In this document: in pieces, positions 1 to 6,472 of the stretch
Layout of the letters: the number at the start of each line of letters is the position of its first letter
Position numbering within the stretch: position 1 is the stretch's first letter
Assembly (NCBI GenBank): GCA_937877465.1
Contig: CALFIT010000157.1
Span: forward strand, 1 to 14,220
DNA: 14,220 nucleotides
Direction of reading: 5' to 3'
From: an uncultured Bacteroidales bacterium
GTDB lineage: Bacteria > Bacteroidota > Bacteroidia > Bacteroidales > F082
Program-made: the position numbers and the translations under genes
Notes under the pieces: model-generated
What the model was told of the DNA's origin: nothing
Seen by the model: the letters and a program-made list of their open reading frames with translations, nothing else
Database searches by the model: none

Positions 1-42
1 GATGATACTGCGGGAGACCGTGGGAAAGTAGCTCGCCGCCCA
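1..42 (+). rRNA. rrf: 5S ribosomal RNA, 3' end only
   Basis: The first bases match the conserved 3' third of bacterial 5S rRNA: GATGATACTGC, then GTGGGAAAGTAG followed by a CGCCGCC end. Only the 3' part is present because the window starts inside the gene. The exact 3' end cannot be fixed without the 5' strand of the terminal helix. It is immediately followed by a terminator hairpin, so this is the end of an rRNA operon transcribed on the + strand. Confidence 0.8.
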
Positions 43-53
43 CCCTTAACGGA

Positions 54-90
54 AAAGCCCTTCCAGATTATTCTGGAGGGGCTTTCTGGT
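54..90 (+). terminator. rRNA operon terminator hairpin
   Basis: A 14-bp stem with one G-T pair is formed by 54-67 (AAAGCCCTTCCAGA) and 72-85 (TCTGGAGGGGCTTT), with the four-base loop TTAT. It lies about 12 bases after the 5S rRNA end. The T-rich tail after it is interrupted (CTGGTTTT), but the stem is strong and the position is right for an rRNA operon terminator. Confidence 0.8.
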
Positions 91-138
91 TTTATGCATT
101 TTCCTTCTACACCCCGATTTCTTTTGCAACTTTTTTAC

Positions 139-146
139 TATCTTTA
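139..146 (+). promoter_or_regulatory. candidate promoter of the porin gene
   Basis: TATCTTTA at 139-146 differs from the Bacteroidota -7 consensus TAnnTTTG in one base. It lies 18 bases before the porin ATG, giving a very short leader. A TTTG at 123-126 is closer than the usual -33 spacing, so the upstream element is uncertain. A promoter is expected here because the rRNA terminator lies just upstream. Confidence 0.4.
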
Positions 147-164
147 CACCCTCATTTCAGCCTT

Positions 165-2207
165 ATGCGAAGGTTATTGTTATATATACTTATCACATTG
201 TATTTCAACTTATTAGGATTTTCACAAAAGCCTAACCAAGACAGCATTGTTGCCAAAAAGACACCTCCCACCCCCACCCTACCCGTCGATTCCACCTTCG
301 TGACCTACAAGGCCTACCCTTTCGACAGCATCTATCTGAACAGCTCCAAAGTCATCGACACCTTGACGTTCCACGCCTCTGACCACGAGGTCTTGGAACG
401 GGAAACGACCATCTACAGCACATTAAGCAACACAGGTCTTGCACATAAATCCATGAGATTCAGTTATCTGCATCAGACTGGCTTCGACATGAGCCTGCCT
501 GCTTTCGCCACCTATAGGCAACATGAAGGCAACATGGCTTCGTATCAATCGGTCCTGCCCTACTCCGAGATTCGCTATGTGATGACCACCGGCGACAAAG
601 AGCAACACCTCAACGCCAAGTTCGGGAGGCAGTTCTCCCCTCGCCTATTCATCTCCTTCGCCTTCAACTCCGATTATTCGCCCGGCGTGTTCAAAAACAA
701 CAAAACCGTCAACAACTATTTTTGGGTCAATGCGCACTATTTCACGAAAACCAACCGCTATGGCGTTTCGGCCTTTTGGTACCGTAACAAGCTCGAAATG
801 CAGGAAAACGGCGGCATCGTCAACGACGAGGACTACAGTTCGCACTCGGAATCAGACAATTCCGTCATCAACACCAACCTCAGCACGGCCACCAATTTCA
901 TCGTGTCGAGCGGCATCGGCTTCGAGCAGTATTTCAACCTCCTCGCGCAAAAAGCCACGACTACCGTCGTCGACAGCCTTCCCCCACACATCGACAGCAT
1001 CCCTATGGACACCCTCTCGGCTGACAGCATCAGAGGTGTTGAAAACCAACATATTACGACAACATCAAAGACAAGAAAATTCACCTTGGGAAGGATTTGC
1101 CACAGCTTCAGCTACCTGAACAACAAGCTGTATTACAACGAGACCTCCCCCACCGTGGCGTTTTACCAGCCTTTCGACACCCTGATCAACCAAAACAAAT
1201 CGACCGACACGACCCTTGTGAGGGCCATCAGGAACACGCTGAAATGGAACAGCTTAGGCTACCAAAAATACAACGACGACATCCCATTCTACCTTTATGC
1301 TGGCCTTTCGCATGGCTTCTACAAGGTGAAGCATTTCGACTATTTGGAAGGCGAAACGGTGCTTTCGAGGAACTATAACCAACTGAGTGTCAACGGAGGA
1401 ATCATCGTCAACCTGTTCAAGTCGACGCGCATCACAGGGCAAGCCGAACTCGTCACCTTGGGCTACCAAATCGGCGACTTCGACATCAGAGGGCAATGGA
1501 AACAGTTTTTGGGCACCAGCAGCAAGAACTTCGGCTATGCCACCTTCGACGTGGAGATCAAACGGCAGAGCGCCAGCTGGTTCGAGGAAAGCTACTATTC
1601 CAACCATTTCCGTTGGGAAAACGACTTCAAGGCGGCCACCTACCTGACTTTCAACCTGAAATACAACTACAAGACCTATTGCGTCGGCGTGAGACAGACC
1701 AGCATCGCCAACCTGATCTATTTCGGGACGGATGCCCGACCTGTGCAAAACGAAGGCATGTGCAGCGTCCGTGAGGCTTATCTCAGTTTCTACCAAGGTC
1801 TTGGGCGGTTCGAGCTGGAGGGTTTCGCCAGCCTGCAAAAGGCCAACAATGAAGATGTCATGCACCTGCCTTTGTTCCTTGGCCGACTGAAAATTGGCTA
1901 TTCGCAGCCCATTTTCCACAAGGCGGCCACCTTGCAGCCTACGCTGACGGTGCGTTATTTCACCAAATACCACGCCGATGCCTACATGCCCGCCACGCGC
2001 ACGTTCTACCTGCAAAACGAGGTGGAAATCGGCAACTTCCCCTTCATCGACTTGGCCCTTGCCATCAAGGTGAAGAAAGCCAACATTTACGTCGCATACA
2101 GCAACATGTTCCTGCTGACGGGCAACTACAACTCGTTTATCGCGCCGCACTATCCCATGCGCGACAGCCGGATCTTCATTGGGGTCAACTGGAGACTGTT
2201 CAACTAA
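165..2207 (+). CDS. putative outer-membrane porin (Porin_10-like)
   Basis: This 680-residue protein starts with a signal peptide: Arg-Arg at 2-3, a hydrophobic core to about residue 18, and a likely cut near residue 20. The rest is rich in alternating polar/aromatic stretches typical of transmembrane beta strands. It ends in WRLFN, an aromatic C-terminal signature of outer-membrane barrels. Length and style fit the Bacteroidota 'putative porin' family; this is pattern recognition, not a search result. Residues about 265-295 form a Pro/Ser/Thr/Asp-rich segment that could be a periplasmic or extracellular loop. It is followed 12 bp later by the antiporter gene, so the two are probably co-transcribed. 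The substrate cannot be inferred. The start is the first ATG after the promoter-like box and gives a good signal peptide. Confidence 0.75.
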   Translation: MRRLLLYILITLYFNLLGFSQKPNQDSIVAKKTPPTPTLPVDSTFVTYKAYPFDSIYLNSSKVIDTLTFHASDHEVLERETTIYSTLSNTGLAHKSMRFSYLHQTGFDMSLPAFATYRQHEGNMASYQSVLPYSEIRYVMTTGDKEQHLNAKFGRQFSPRLFISFAFNSDYSPGVFKNNKTVNNYFWVNAHYFTKTNRYGVSAFWYRNKLEMQENGGIVNDEDYSSHSESDNSVINTNLSTATNFIVSSGIGFEQYFNLLAQKATTTVVDSLPPHIDSIPMDTLSADSIRGVENQHITTTSKTRKFTLGRICHSFSYLNNKLYYNETSPTVAFYQPFDTLINQNKSTDTTLVRAIRNTLKWNSLGYQKYNDDIPFYLYAGLSHGFYKVKHFDYLEGETVLSRNYNQLSVNGGIIVNLFKSTRITGQAELVTLGYQIGDFDIRGQWKQFLGTSSKNFGYATFDVEIKRQSASWFEESYYSNHFRWENDFKAATYLTFNLKYNYKTYCVGVRQTSIANLIYFGTDARPVQNEGMCSVREAYLSFYQGLGRFELEGFASLQKANNEDVMHLPLFLGRLKIGYSQPIFHKAATLQPTLTVRYFTKYHADAYMPATRTFYLQNEVEIGNFPFIDLALAIKVKKANIYVAYSNMFLLTGNYNSFIAPHYPMRDSRIFIGVNWRLFN

Positions 2208-2219
2208 AGCCCTGCCGCC

Positions 2220-3788
2220 ATGATTCAAGCCGACCTCGTTCCCACCACCAACACCCTTTCGGGCATCAACGACACCCTTGCGCAAGTGGCCGACAGCATT
2301 GCCCGCCAAGAGATGGTCGACACCGTGGCCGAGCAAGTCGCCAACGGTGGTTCGTCGAGGCAGATTGGGCTGACCATCGCCATCATCGGGCTACTCATCT
2401 TCACGGCGCATCTCTTCAGCGAGATCTTCAGCCGCAAGCGCATCCCCGACGTGCTGTTTCTCATCATCATCGGCTTGCTCATCGGGCCGGTGTTCCACTG
2501 GATTTCGCCCGAGAGTTTGGGCAACGCCGGCAGCCTTTTCTCCGGCATCACCTTGGTCACCATTCTGTTTGAAAGCGGTACACAACTGAGATTCAGTGCG
2601 TTGAAAGGTTCTTTCAAAGGCGCGTTGAAACTCACGGCTCTGAACTTCGTGTTTTCTGCCGTTGCCGTATGGCTCGTCGGGTGGCTTCTGCTCGACATCG
2701 ACCCGGTGGTCAGCATGATCTTGGGCTGCGTGTTGGGCGGCACGGCCTCGGCGGTCGTCATCCCCATCGTCAGGCAGATGCGAATGTCGGAGAAACCCGC
2801 CACCATGCTCATCCTCGAGGCCGCCATCGGCAACGTGTTCAGCATCGTCCTCGCCTTGGCCTTGATGCAAGCCATACAATCGCGACACGTCGAAATCGGG
2901 GCTATCCTCGGCGACATCTTCTCGTCGTTCATCCTCGCCACGGTGATGGGACTGTTGGGTGCCATCTTCTGGGCCTTGATCTTGGATCAGGTGCGCAACA
3001 TCAAGTATTCCATCCTGACCACGCCCGCCTTCGTCTTCATCATCTACGGACTCAACGAATGGATGGGCTTCAGCGGCGCCATCGCGGCTTTGGCCTTCGG
3101 CATCGGCATGGCCAACATCGACAGCATCTACAACTCGTGGCTGAAAAGATTCATCAAGAAGGTGCCCGTCAACCTGAACGAAACCGAGCGCTCGCTCTTC
3201 TCTGAGTTAGTGCTGCTGCTCAAGACCTTCTTCTTCATCTATGTGGGCATCTCCATCCAGCTGAAGCAGTGGCAGCCATTCGTCATCGGATTGGGAATCA
3301 GCATCTTGCTTTTCATCATCCGCATTCCCGCCGTGCGTTTCGCCATTTCGAAGAAAGAAGGCATCCCGGAGAAGGAAATCGTTTTCATGTCGGCCCTCAA
3401 TCCCAAGGGACTGACGGCAGCGGTGTTGGCCACGCAAGCCCTCATCTACATCCCCGACACGGAAGTGGCCATGTTCGTGAAAAACATCGTCTTCTCGGTC
3501 ATCCTCTCCAGCATCGTCATCAATTCCATCCTTATCCCATTGATTGACAGGGAAAAAGGACTATACCGCCTCTATCTGAGGATGTTGAATTTCAACCAGA
3601 GGATGAAAAACATCGTTTCGAAGACCAAGCAAGACGGCGAAGATTGGTACAAAAGCCATTCGAAAGCCCACGAGATTGTCGATGAAGTGTTTCATTCAGA
3701 GGTGATTACGGAAATCATCGAGAACCAAGACAAGCCCGGTGCCGTGAGCAGCAAAACGGAGAGCGAAAGTAACGAAGCAACAGACTAA
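2220..3788 (+). CDS. cation:proton antiporter (CPA family)
   Basis: An inner-membrane protein of 522 residues that probably exchanges Na+ or K+ for protons. After a polar N-terminal stretch of about 47 residues, hydrophobic segments run from about residue 49 to 442, for example 49-66, 77-95, 136-158 and 264-278. The GGTASAVVIP segment (173-182) and NPKGLTAAVLA (394-404) resemble conserved CPA exchanger helices. The C-terminal 75 or so residues are charged and cytoplasmic; no TrkA/RCK domain is evident. In the helix LEAAIGNVFSIV (199-210), where I expect an Asp before Val in related exchangers, this protein has Asn205, which may alter ion coupling. It starts 12 bp after the porin stop and ends 14 bp before the next gene, consistent with a three-gene operon. 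A start further downstream, nearer the first membrane segment, cannot be excluded. Confidence 0.8.
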   Translation: MIQADLVPTTNTLSGINDTLAQVADSIARQEMVDTVAEQVANGGSSRQIGLTIAIIGLLIFTAHLFSEIFSRKRIPDVLFLIIIGLLIGPVFHWISPESLGNAGSLFSGITLVTILFESGTQLRFSALKGSFKGALKLTALNFVFSAVAVWLVGWLLLDIDPVVSMILGCVLGGTASAVVIPIVRQMRMSEKPATMLILEAAIGNVFSIVLALALMQAIQSRHVEIGAILGDIFSSFILATVMGLLGAIFWALILDQVRNIKYSILTTPAFVFIIYGLNEWMGFSGAIAALAFGIGMANIDSIYNSWLKRFIKKVPVNLNETERSLFSELVLLLKTFFFIYVGISIQLKQWQPFVIGLGISILLFIIRIPAVRFAISKKEGIPEKEIVFMSALNPKGLTAAVLATQALIYIPDTEVAMFVKNIVFSVILSSIVINSILIPLIDREKGLYRLYLRMLNFNQRMKNIVSKTKQDGEDWYKSHSKAHEIVDEVFHSEVITEIIENQDKPGAVSSKTESESNEATD

Positions 3789-3802
3789 AAACGATATAAG
3801 TC

Positions 3803-4252
3803 ATGGAAAACCAAGCAGAAACAAACCTGATGGCGCAAGAGCAATCCAACGCAACGGAAAGCCCGAAGCGGGAGCGCGTCACGCCCGAAAAGGTCAACAA
3901 GGTTCACAACAACGAGGTCTATGTCTTCAGCAGCAACCTGCAAGGCTTGCACAACGCAGGCTCGGCCCGCATCGCCTTCCAGAGATACGGGGCCGTCATG
4001 GGCCAAAGCGTCGGTTTGCAAGGGAAATGCTATGCCATCCCCACCCTACCGGGCGAACCCGGCATCCTCCGTCCCTATGTGGATGAGTTCTTGGACTTTG
4101 CGAAGCAACATCCCGAGCTGACCTTCCTCGTCACCGCCATCGGGGCCGACATTGCCGGCTACACGCCACAAGACACCGCCCCCCTGTTCCGGAAGGCCGT
4201 CAAGATGCCCAACGTCAACCTGCCGCAGGAATATTGGGAAGTATTAGAATGA
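3803..4252 (+). CDS. standalone FGSNLxG (macro-like?) domain protein, diverged copy
   Basis: A 149-residue cytoplasmic protein made of one domain. It is clearly paralogous to residues about 238-364 of the vWA fusion protein encoded at 5234-6328: the shared order is RVTP, NEVYVFSSNLQG, GQSVGLQG, YAIPT, YVDEF, TFLVT, IAG, APLF and NLPQEYWE. Proteins with this domain are often annotated as phage-associated A1S_2505-like; I suspect a macro-domain-like, ADP-ribose-type ligand fold, but that is inference. Compared with the fusion copy, the signature residues are altered: VFGSN is VFSSN, HAGGAA is HNAGSA, and RIGCGIAG is AIGADIAG. It may therefore bind a different ligand or have lost activity. It follows the antiporter by 14 bp, and a large palindrome starts 1 bp after its stop codon. 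The start is the first ATG; the 30 or so N-terminal residues are polar and variable. Confidence 0.7.
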   Translation: MENQAETNLMAQEQSNATESPKRERVTPEKVNKVHNNEVYVFSSNLQGLHNAGSARIAFQRYGAVMGQSVGLQGKCYAIPTLPGEPGILRPYVDEFLDFAKQHPELTFLVTAIGADIAGYTPQDTAPLFRKAVKMPNVNLPQEYWEVLE

Positions 4253-4253
4253 A

Positions 4254-4294
4254 AATTGTTTATATTGTGTATAAATTACACATATTAAACAATT
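4254..4294. promoter_or_regulatory. nested 41-bp palindrome, candidate operator
   Basis: Two inverted repeats share one centre at 4274. The outer arms AATTGTTTA (4254-4262) and TAAACAATT (4286-4294) match perfectly over 9 bp. The inner arms TGTGTA (4266-4271) and TACACA (4277-4282) match over 6 bp. The three-base segments between the arms do not pair. It begins 1 bp after the stop codon of the preceding gene and about 110 bp before the NrtR-type gene. It could be a regulator binding site or an AT-rich hairpin ending upstream transcription; it lacks a G+C-rich stem, which favours an operator. Confidence 0.5.
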
Positions 4295-4330
4295 AAGTAT
4301 CAGTATAATACAAAATTTTCAACACAAAAA

Positions 4331-4345
4331 GTGTAAATTTTACAC
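4331..4345. promoter_or_regulatory. perfect 7-1-7 palindrome, candidate NrtR-type operator
   Basis: GTGTAAA-T-TTTACAC is a perfect inverted repeat centred on 4338, flanked by A and T tracts. Its outer GTGTA/TACAC halves are shared with the inner arms of the palindrome centred at 4274, exactly 64 bp upstream. A third half-site TTTACAC occurs at 4392-4398, between the promoter and the start codon. The site ends 9 bp upstream of the -33-like element, a suitable place for autoregulation by the Nudix/winged-helix protein encoded just downstream. Confidence 0.55.
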
Positions 4346-4354
4346 ATTTTTCCA

Positions 4355-4384
4355 TTGCAGGTTCAAATAATAGTCGTACTTTTG
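4355..4384 (+). promoter_or_regulatory. Bacteroidota-type promoter of the NrtR-like gene
   Basis: TACTTTTG at 4377-4384 is a perfect TAnnTTTG -7 box. A TTG at 4355-4357 lies 19 bases upstream as a -33 element. The ATG follows 17 bases after the -7 box, so the leader is very short. A TTTACAC half-site lies at 4392-4398, near the expected transcription start. Confidence 0.65.
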
Positions 4385-4401
4385 CGTCAAATTTACACAA
4401 T

Positions 4402-5211
4402 ATGGAAAAGCAAAAGTACACTTACGACTACCCGCGTCCCGCCGTGACGACCGATTGCGTGGTGTTCGGTTTCGACGGGCGCGACCTGAAGATCCTGCTC
4501 ATTGAGCGCGGCATTGAGCCTTACAAGGGCTGCTGGGCCTTCCCCGGCGGCTTCTTGGACATGGACGAGACAGCAGAGCAAGGGGCCTTGCGCGAGCTGA
4601 AAGAGGAAACGGGGCTTGACTTGCGCTATGTCAAGCAGGTCGGGGCGTTCTCCGATGTCGACCGCGACCCCCGCGCCCGTGTCATCACCATCGCATTCTA
4701 TGCCTTGGCGAAGAAGTCGGAGGTGCAAGGTGGCGACGATGCCGCCAAAGCGCAATGGTTTGCCCTCAACGAAGTGCCGCGTCTTGCCTTCGACCACGAC
4801 TACATCCTGAGGAAGACAATGGAGAAGCTGCGCCAAGACATTCATTTCGAGCCGATTGGCTTCGGGCTGTTGGACGAGCAGTTCACCATTCCAGAACTGC
4901 AACGCCTCTATGAGGCCATCCTTGGGGTGCGGTTCGACAGGCGCAATTTCCACAAGAAAATCCTCCAGACCGGCATCTTGGACGAGGTGGACGACGACGA
5001 ACCCGATACTGCCTACTACGGCAAGCGGCGCGAGATGCGCAGCATGGACATCGGGGCGTTGTTTGGGAGCGTGGCCTCGGAACCGCATGGCTCCTACTCC
5101 ACCCCGCGCCACGACGACGACAGCCGCCGAAAGAAAGGCACGCGCTTCGCGTTCAACAAGAAACGCTACGACGAGTTCAAGGAAGACAACAACTTTAGGT
5201 TAGAGTTTTAA
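4402..5211 (+). CDS. NrtR-type Nudix / winged-helix transcriptional regulator
   Basis: A 269-residue protein with an N-terminal Nudix domain (about 14-145) and a C-terminal DNA-binding winged helix (about 155-215 plus the last 30 residues). The Nudix box is complete at residues 50-72: Gly50, Glu56, Arg64-Glu65, Glu68-Glu69, Gly71. Hydrolysis of an ADP-ribose-like ligand is therefore possible, although many regulators of this family only bind it. The segment FTIPELQRLYEAILG...RRNFHKK is typical of the NrtR/AraR-like C-terminal domain. An acidic and basic insertion (about 195-240, with runs of Asp and Arg-Arg-Lys-Lys) separates the winged helix from the final FAFNKKRYDEF strand and looks longer than usual. 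Family members regulate NAD or sugar metabolism. Palindromes upstream suggest autoregulation, and the neighbours point to ADP-ribose metabolism. Start at the first ATG after a perfect promoter box. Confidence 0.85.
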   Translation: MEKQKYTYDYPRPAVTTDCVVFGFDGRDLKILLIERGIEPYKGCWAFPGGFLDMDETAEQGALRELKEETGLDLRYVKQVGAFSDVDRDPRARVITIAFYALAKKSEVQGGDDAAKAQWFALNEVPRLAFDHDYILRKTMEKLRQDIHFEPIGFGLLDEQFTIPELQRLYEAILGVRFDRRNFHKKILQTGILDEVDDDEPDTAYYGKRREMRSMDIGALFGSVASEPHGSYSTPRHDDDSRRKKGTRFAFNKKRYDEFKEDNNFRLEF

Positions 5212-5233
5212 TCACCTTATAAAACAATAAATT

Positions 5234-6328
5234 ATGGAAACACAAGACAACAAAAAGACGCAGGTCTTTAACCTGATTATCCTCGACAAGAGCGGCTCGA
5301 TGGGCAGCATCGCCAACGCCGCCATCTCGGGCTTCAACGAGACCGTGGGCGGCATCCGCTCGGCCCAAGAACGCTTCAGCGACACGCAAGAGCACTTCGT
5401 TTCGCTCATGATTTTCTGCGACTGCGAGAAACGCATGGTGTACGACAAGGTGCCCGTCGCCGAAGTCAAAGAGCTGACCTCAAAGGACTACCGTCCTTGT
5501 TGCTGCACACCGCTATACGATGCCATGGGCATCAGCATCAACGCCTTGTATAACGCCATCAAGGACAAGGACGACGCCACCGCCGTGGTGACCATCATCA
5601 CCGATGGTTTGGAGAACGCCTCGAAGGAATACAGCGGCAAGGCTGTCAAGGCCCTCGTGGAACGCATGAAGGACGAGGAAGGCTGGAACTTCGCCTACAT
5701 CGGCACCAACCAAGACGTGGAGGCCGTGTCGTATTCGCTCAGCATCGAAAACCACATGGCCTTTGCCGACGACGACGAGGGCATGAGAGAGGCTTGGAAC
5801 AAGGAGCGCAAGGCGAGGACGATGATGTACAGCCGCTTGGAAGAAGACAGGGCGACCACTTCGGCTATGCCTTCCATTGCCCGCAAGCTGTTCCGCTCCA
5901 AGTCGAACCGTGAGAACCGCAACTACCGCGAAATGAACGAGTTCAGTCATCGCGTCACGCCAAACAGGATCAATAGTTTGGGAAGAAACGAAATCTTCGT
6001 CTTCGGCAGCAACCTGCAAGGGATGCACGCCGGAGGAGCAGCCCGCGCAGCCGTGGAGAGGTTCGGGGCCATCATGGGACAAGGCGTAGGCCTCCAAGGG
6101 CAAAGCTACGCCATCCCCACCATGCAGGGTGGCGTGAACACCATCAAGCCCTATGTGGACGAGTTCATCCGTTTCGCCGACTGCCATCCCGAGATGACTT
6201 TCTTGGTGACCCGCATCGGCTGTGGCATCGCCGGCTTCACCGACGCCGAGATTGCCCCGCTGTTTGCCGGAGCCGTCAACATGGAGAACATCCACCTGCC
6301 ACAGGAGTTTTGGGAGGAGCTGGTTTGA
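5234..6328 (+). CDS. vWA domain fused to FGSNLxG (macro-like?) domain
   Basis: A 364-residue soluble protein without a signal peptide. Residues about 10-200 are a von Willebrand A domain with a complete metal-binding MIDAS site: Asp18-x-Ser20-x-Ser22, Thr92 (in CTPLYDA) and Asp124 (in ITDGLE). It resembles TerY/YegL-like bacterial vWA proteins. A basic linker (about 201-250) leads to a second domain (about 251-364) carrying FGSN at 257-260, GQGVGLQG, YAIPT, RIGCGIAG and IAPLF, the signature set of the FGSNLxG family. This domain keeps the residues that the standalone gene at 3803-4252 has lost. The likely role is a metal-dependent scaffold bringing a nucleotide- or ADP-ribose-binding domain to a target; that is inference. 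It starts 22 bp after the NrtR-like gene and should be co-transcribed with it. Confidence 0.8.
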   Translation: METQDNKKTQVFNLIILDKSGSMGSIANAAISGFNETVGGIRSAQERFSDTQEHFVSLMIFCDCEKRMVYDKVPVAEVKELTSKDYRPCCCTPLYDAMGISINALYNAIKDKDDATAVVTIITDGLENASKEYSGKAVKALVERMKDEEGWNFAYIGTNQDVEAVSYSLSIENHMAFADDDEGMREAWNKERKARTMMYSRLEEDRATTSAMPSIARKLFRSKSNRENRNYREMNEFSHRVTPNRINSLGRNEIFVFGSNLQGMHAGGAARAAVERFGAIMGQGVGLQGQSYAIPTMQGGVNTIKPYVDEFIRFADCHPEMTFLVTRIGCGIAGFTDAEIAPLFAGAVNMENIHLPQEFWEELV

Positions 6329-6335
6329 GTTTGGA

Positions 6336-6438
6336 GTTGACAGTTGACAGTTGTTCAGTTGACAGTTGGCAGTTGGCAGTTGGCAGTTTGCAGTTTGCAG
6401 TTGACAGATAATGCGGAATGATGAATTTTAAATTTTAA
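6336..6438. repeat. heptanucleotide repeat array (GTTGACA-like, then ATTTTAA)
   Basis: From 6336 to 6406 ten tandem units follow a 7-base period: GTTGACA (twice), one 8-base GTTGTTCA, GTTGACA, GTTGGCA (three times), GTTTGCA (twice) and GTTGACA. After a 17-base spacer, two copies of another heptamer, ATTTTAA, occupy 6425-6438. The array fills the gap between the vWA fusion gene and the ADP-ribosylglycohydrolase gene. It begins 8 bases after a stop codon. Such heptamers occur as dispersed intergenic repeats in some bacteria. Confidence 0.85.
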
Positions 6439-6472
6439 ATCTTTGAATTGTAAATCATTAAATCAACTAAAT

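Noticed and set aside
1254..2336. Long open frame of 360 codons on the - strand
   Set aside because: It mirrors the codon pattern of the porin gene on the + strand, has no domain signature, and overlaps the porin and the start of the antiporter, both of which have clear family features.
6443..6472. Upstream TTG start for the ADP-ribosylglycohydrolase
   Set aside because: It would add ten residues without family similarity; ATG 6473 begins exactly at the conserved MLGAIIGD motif.
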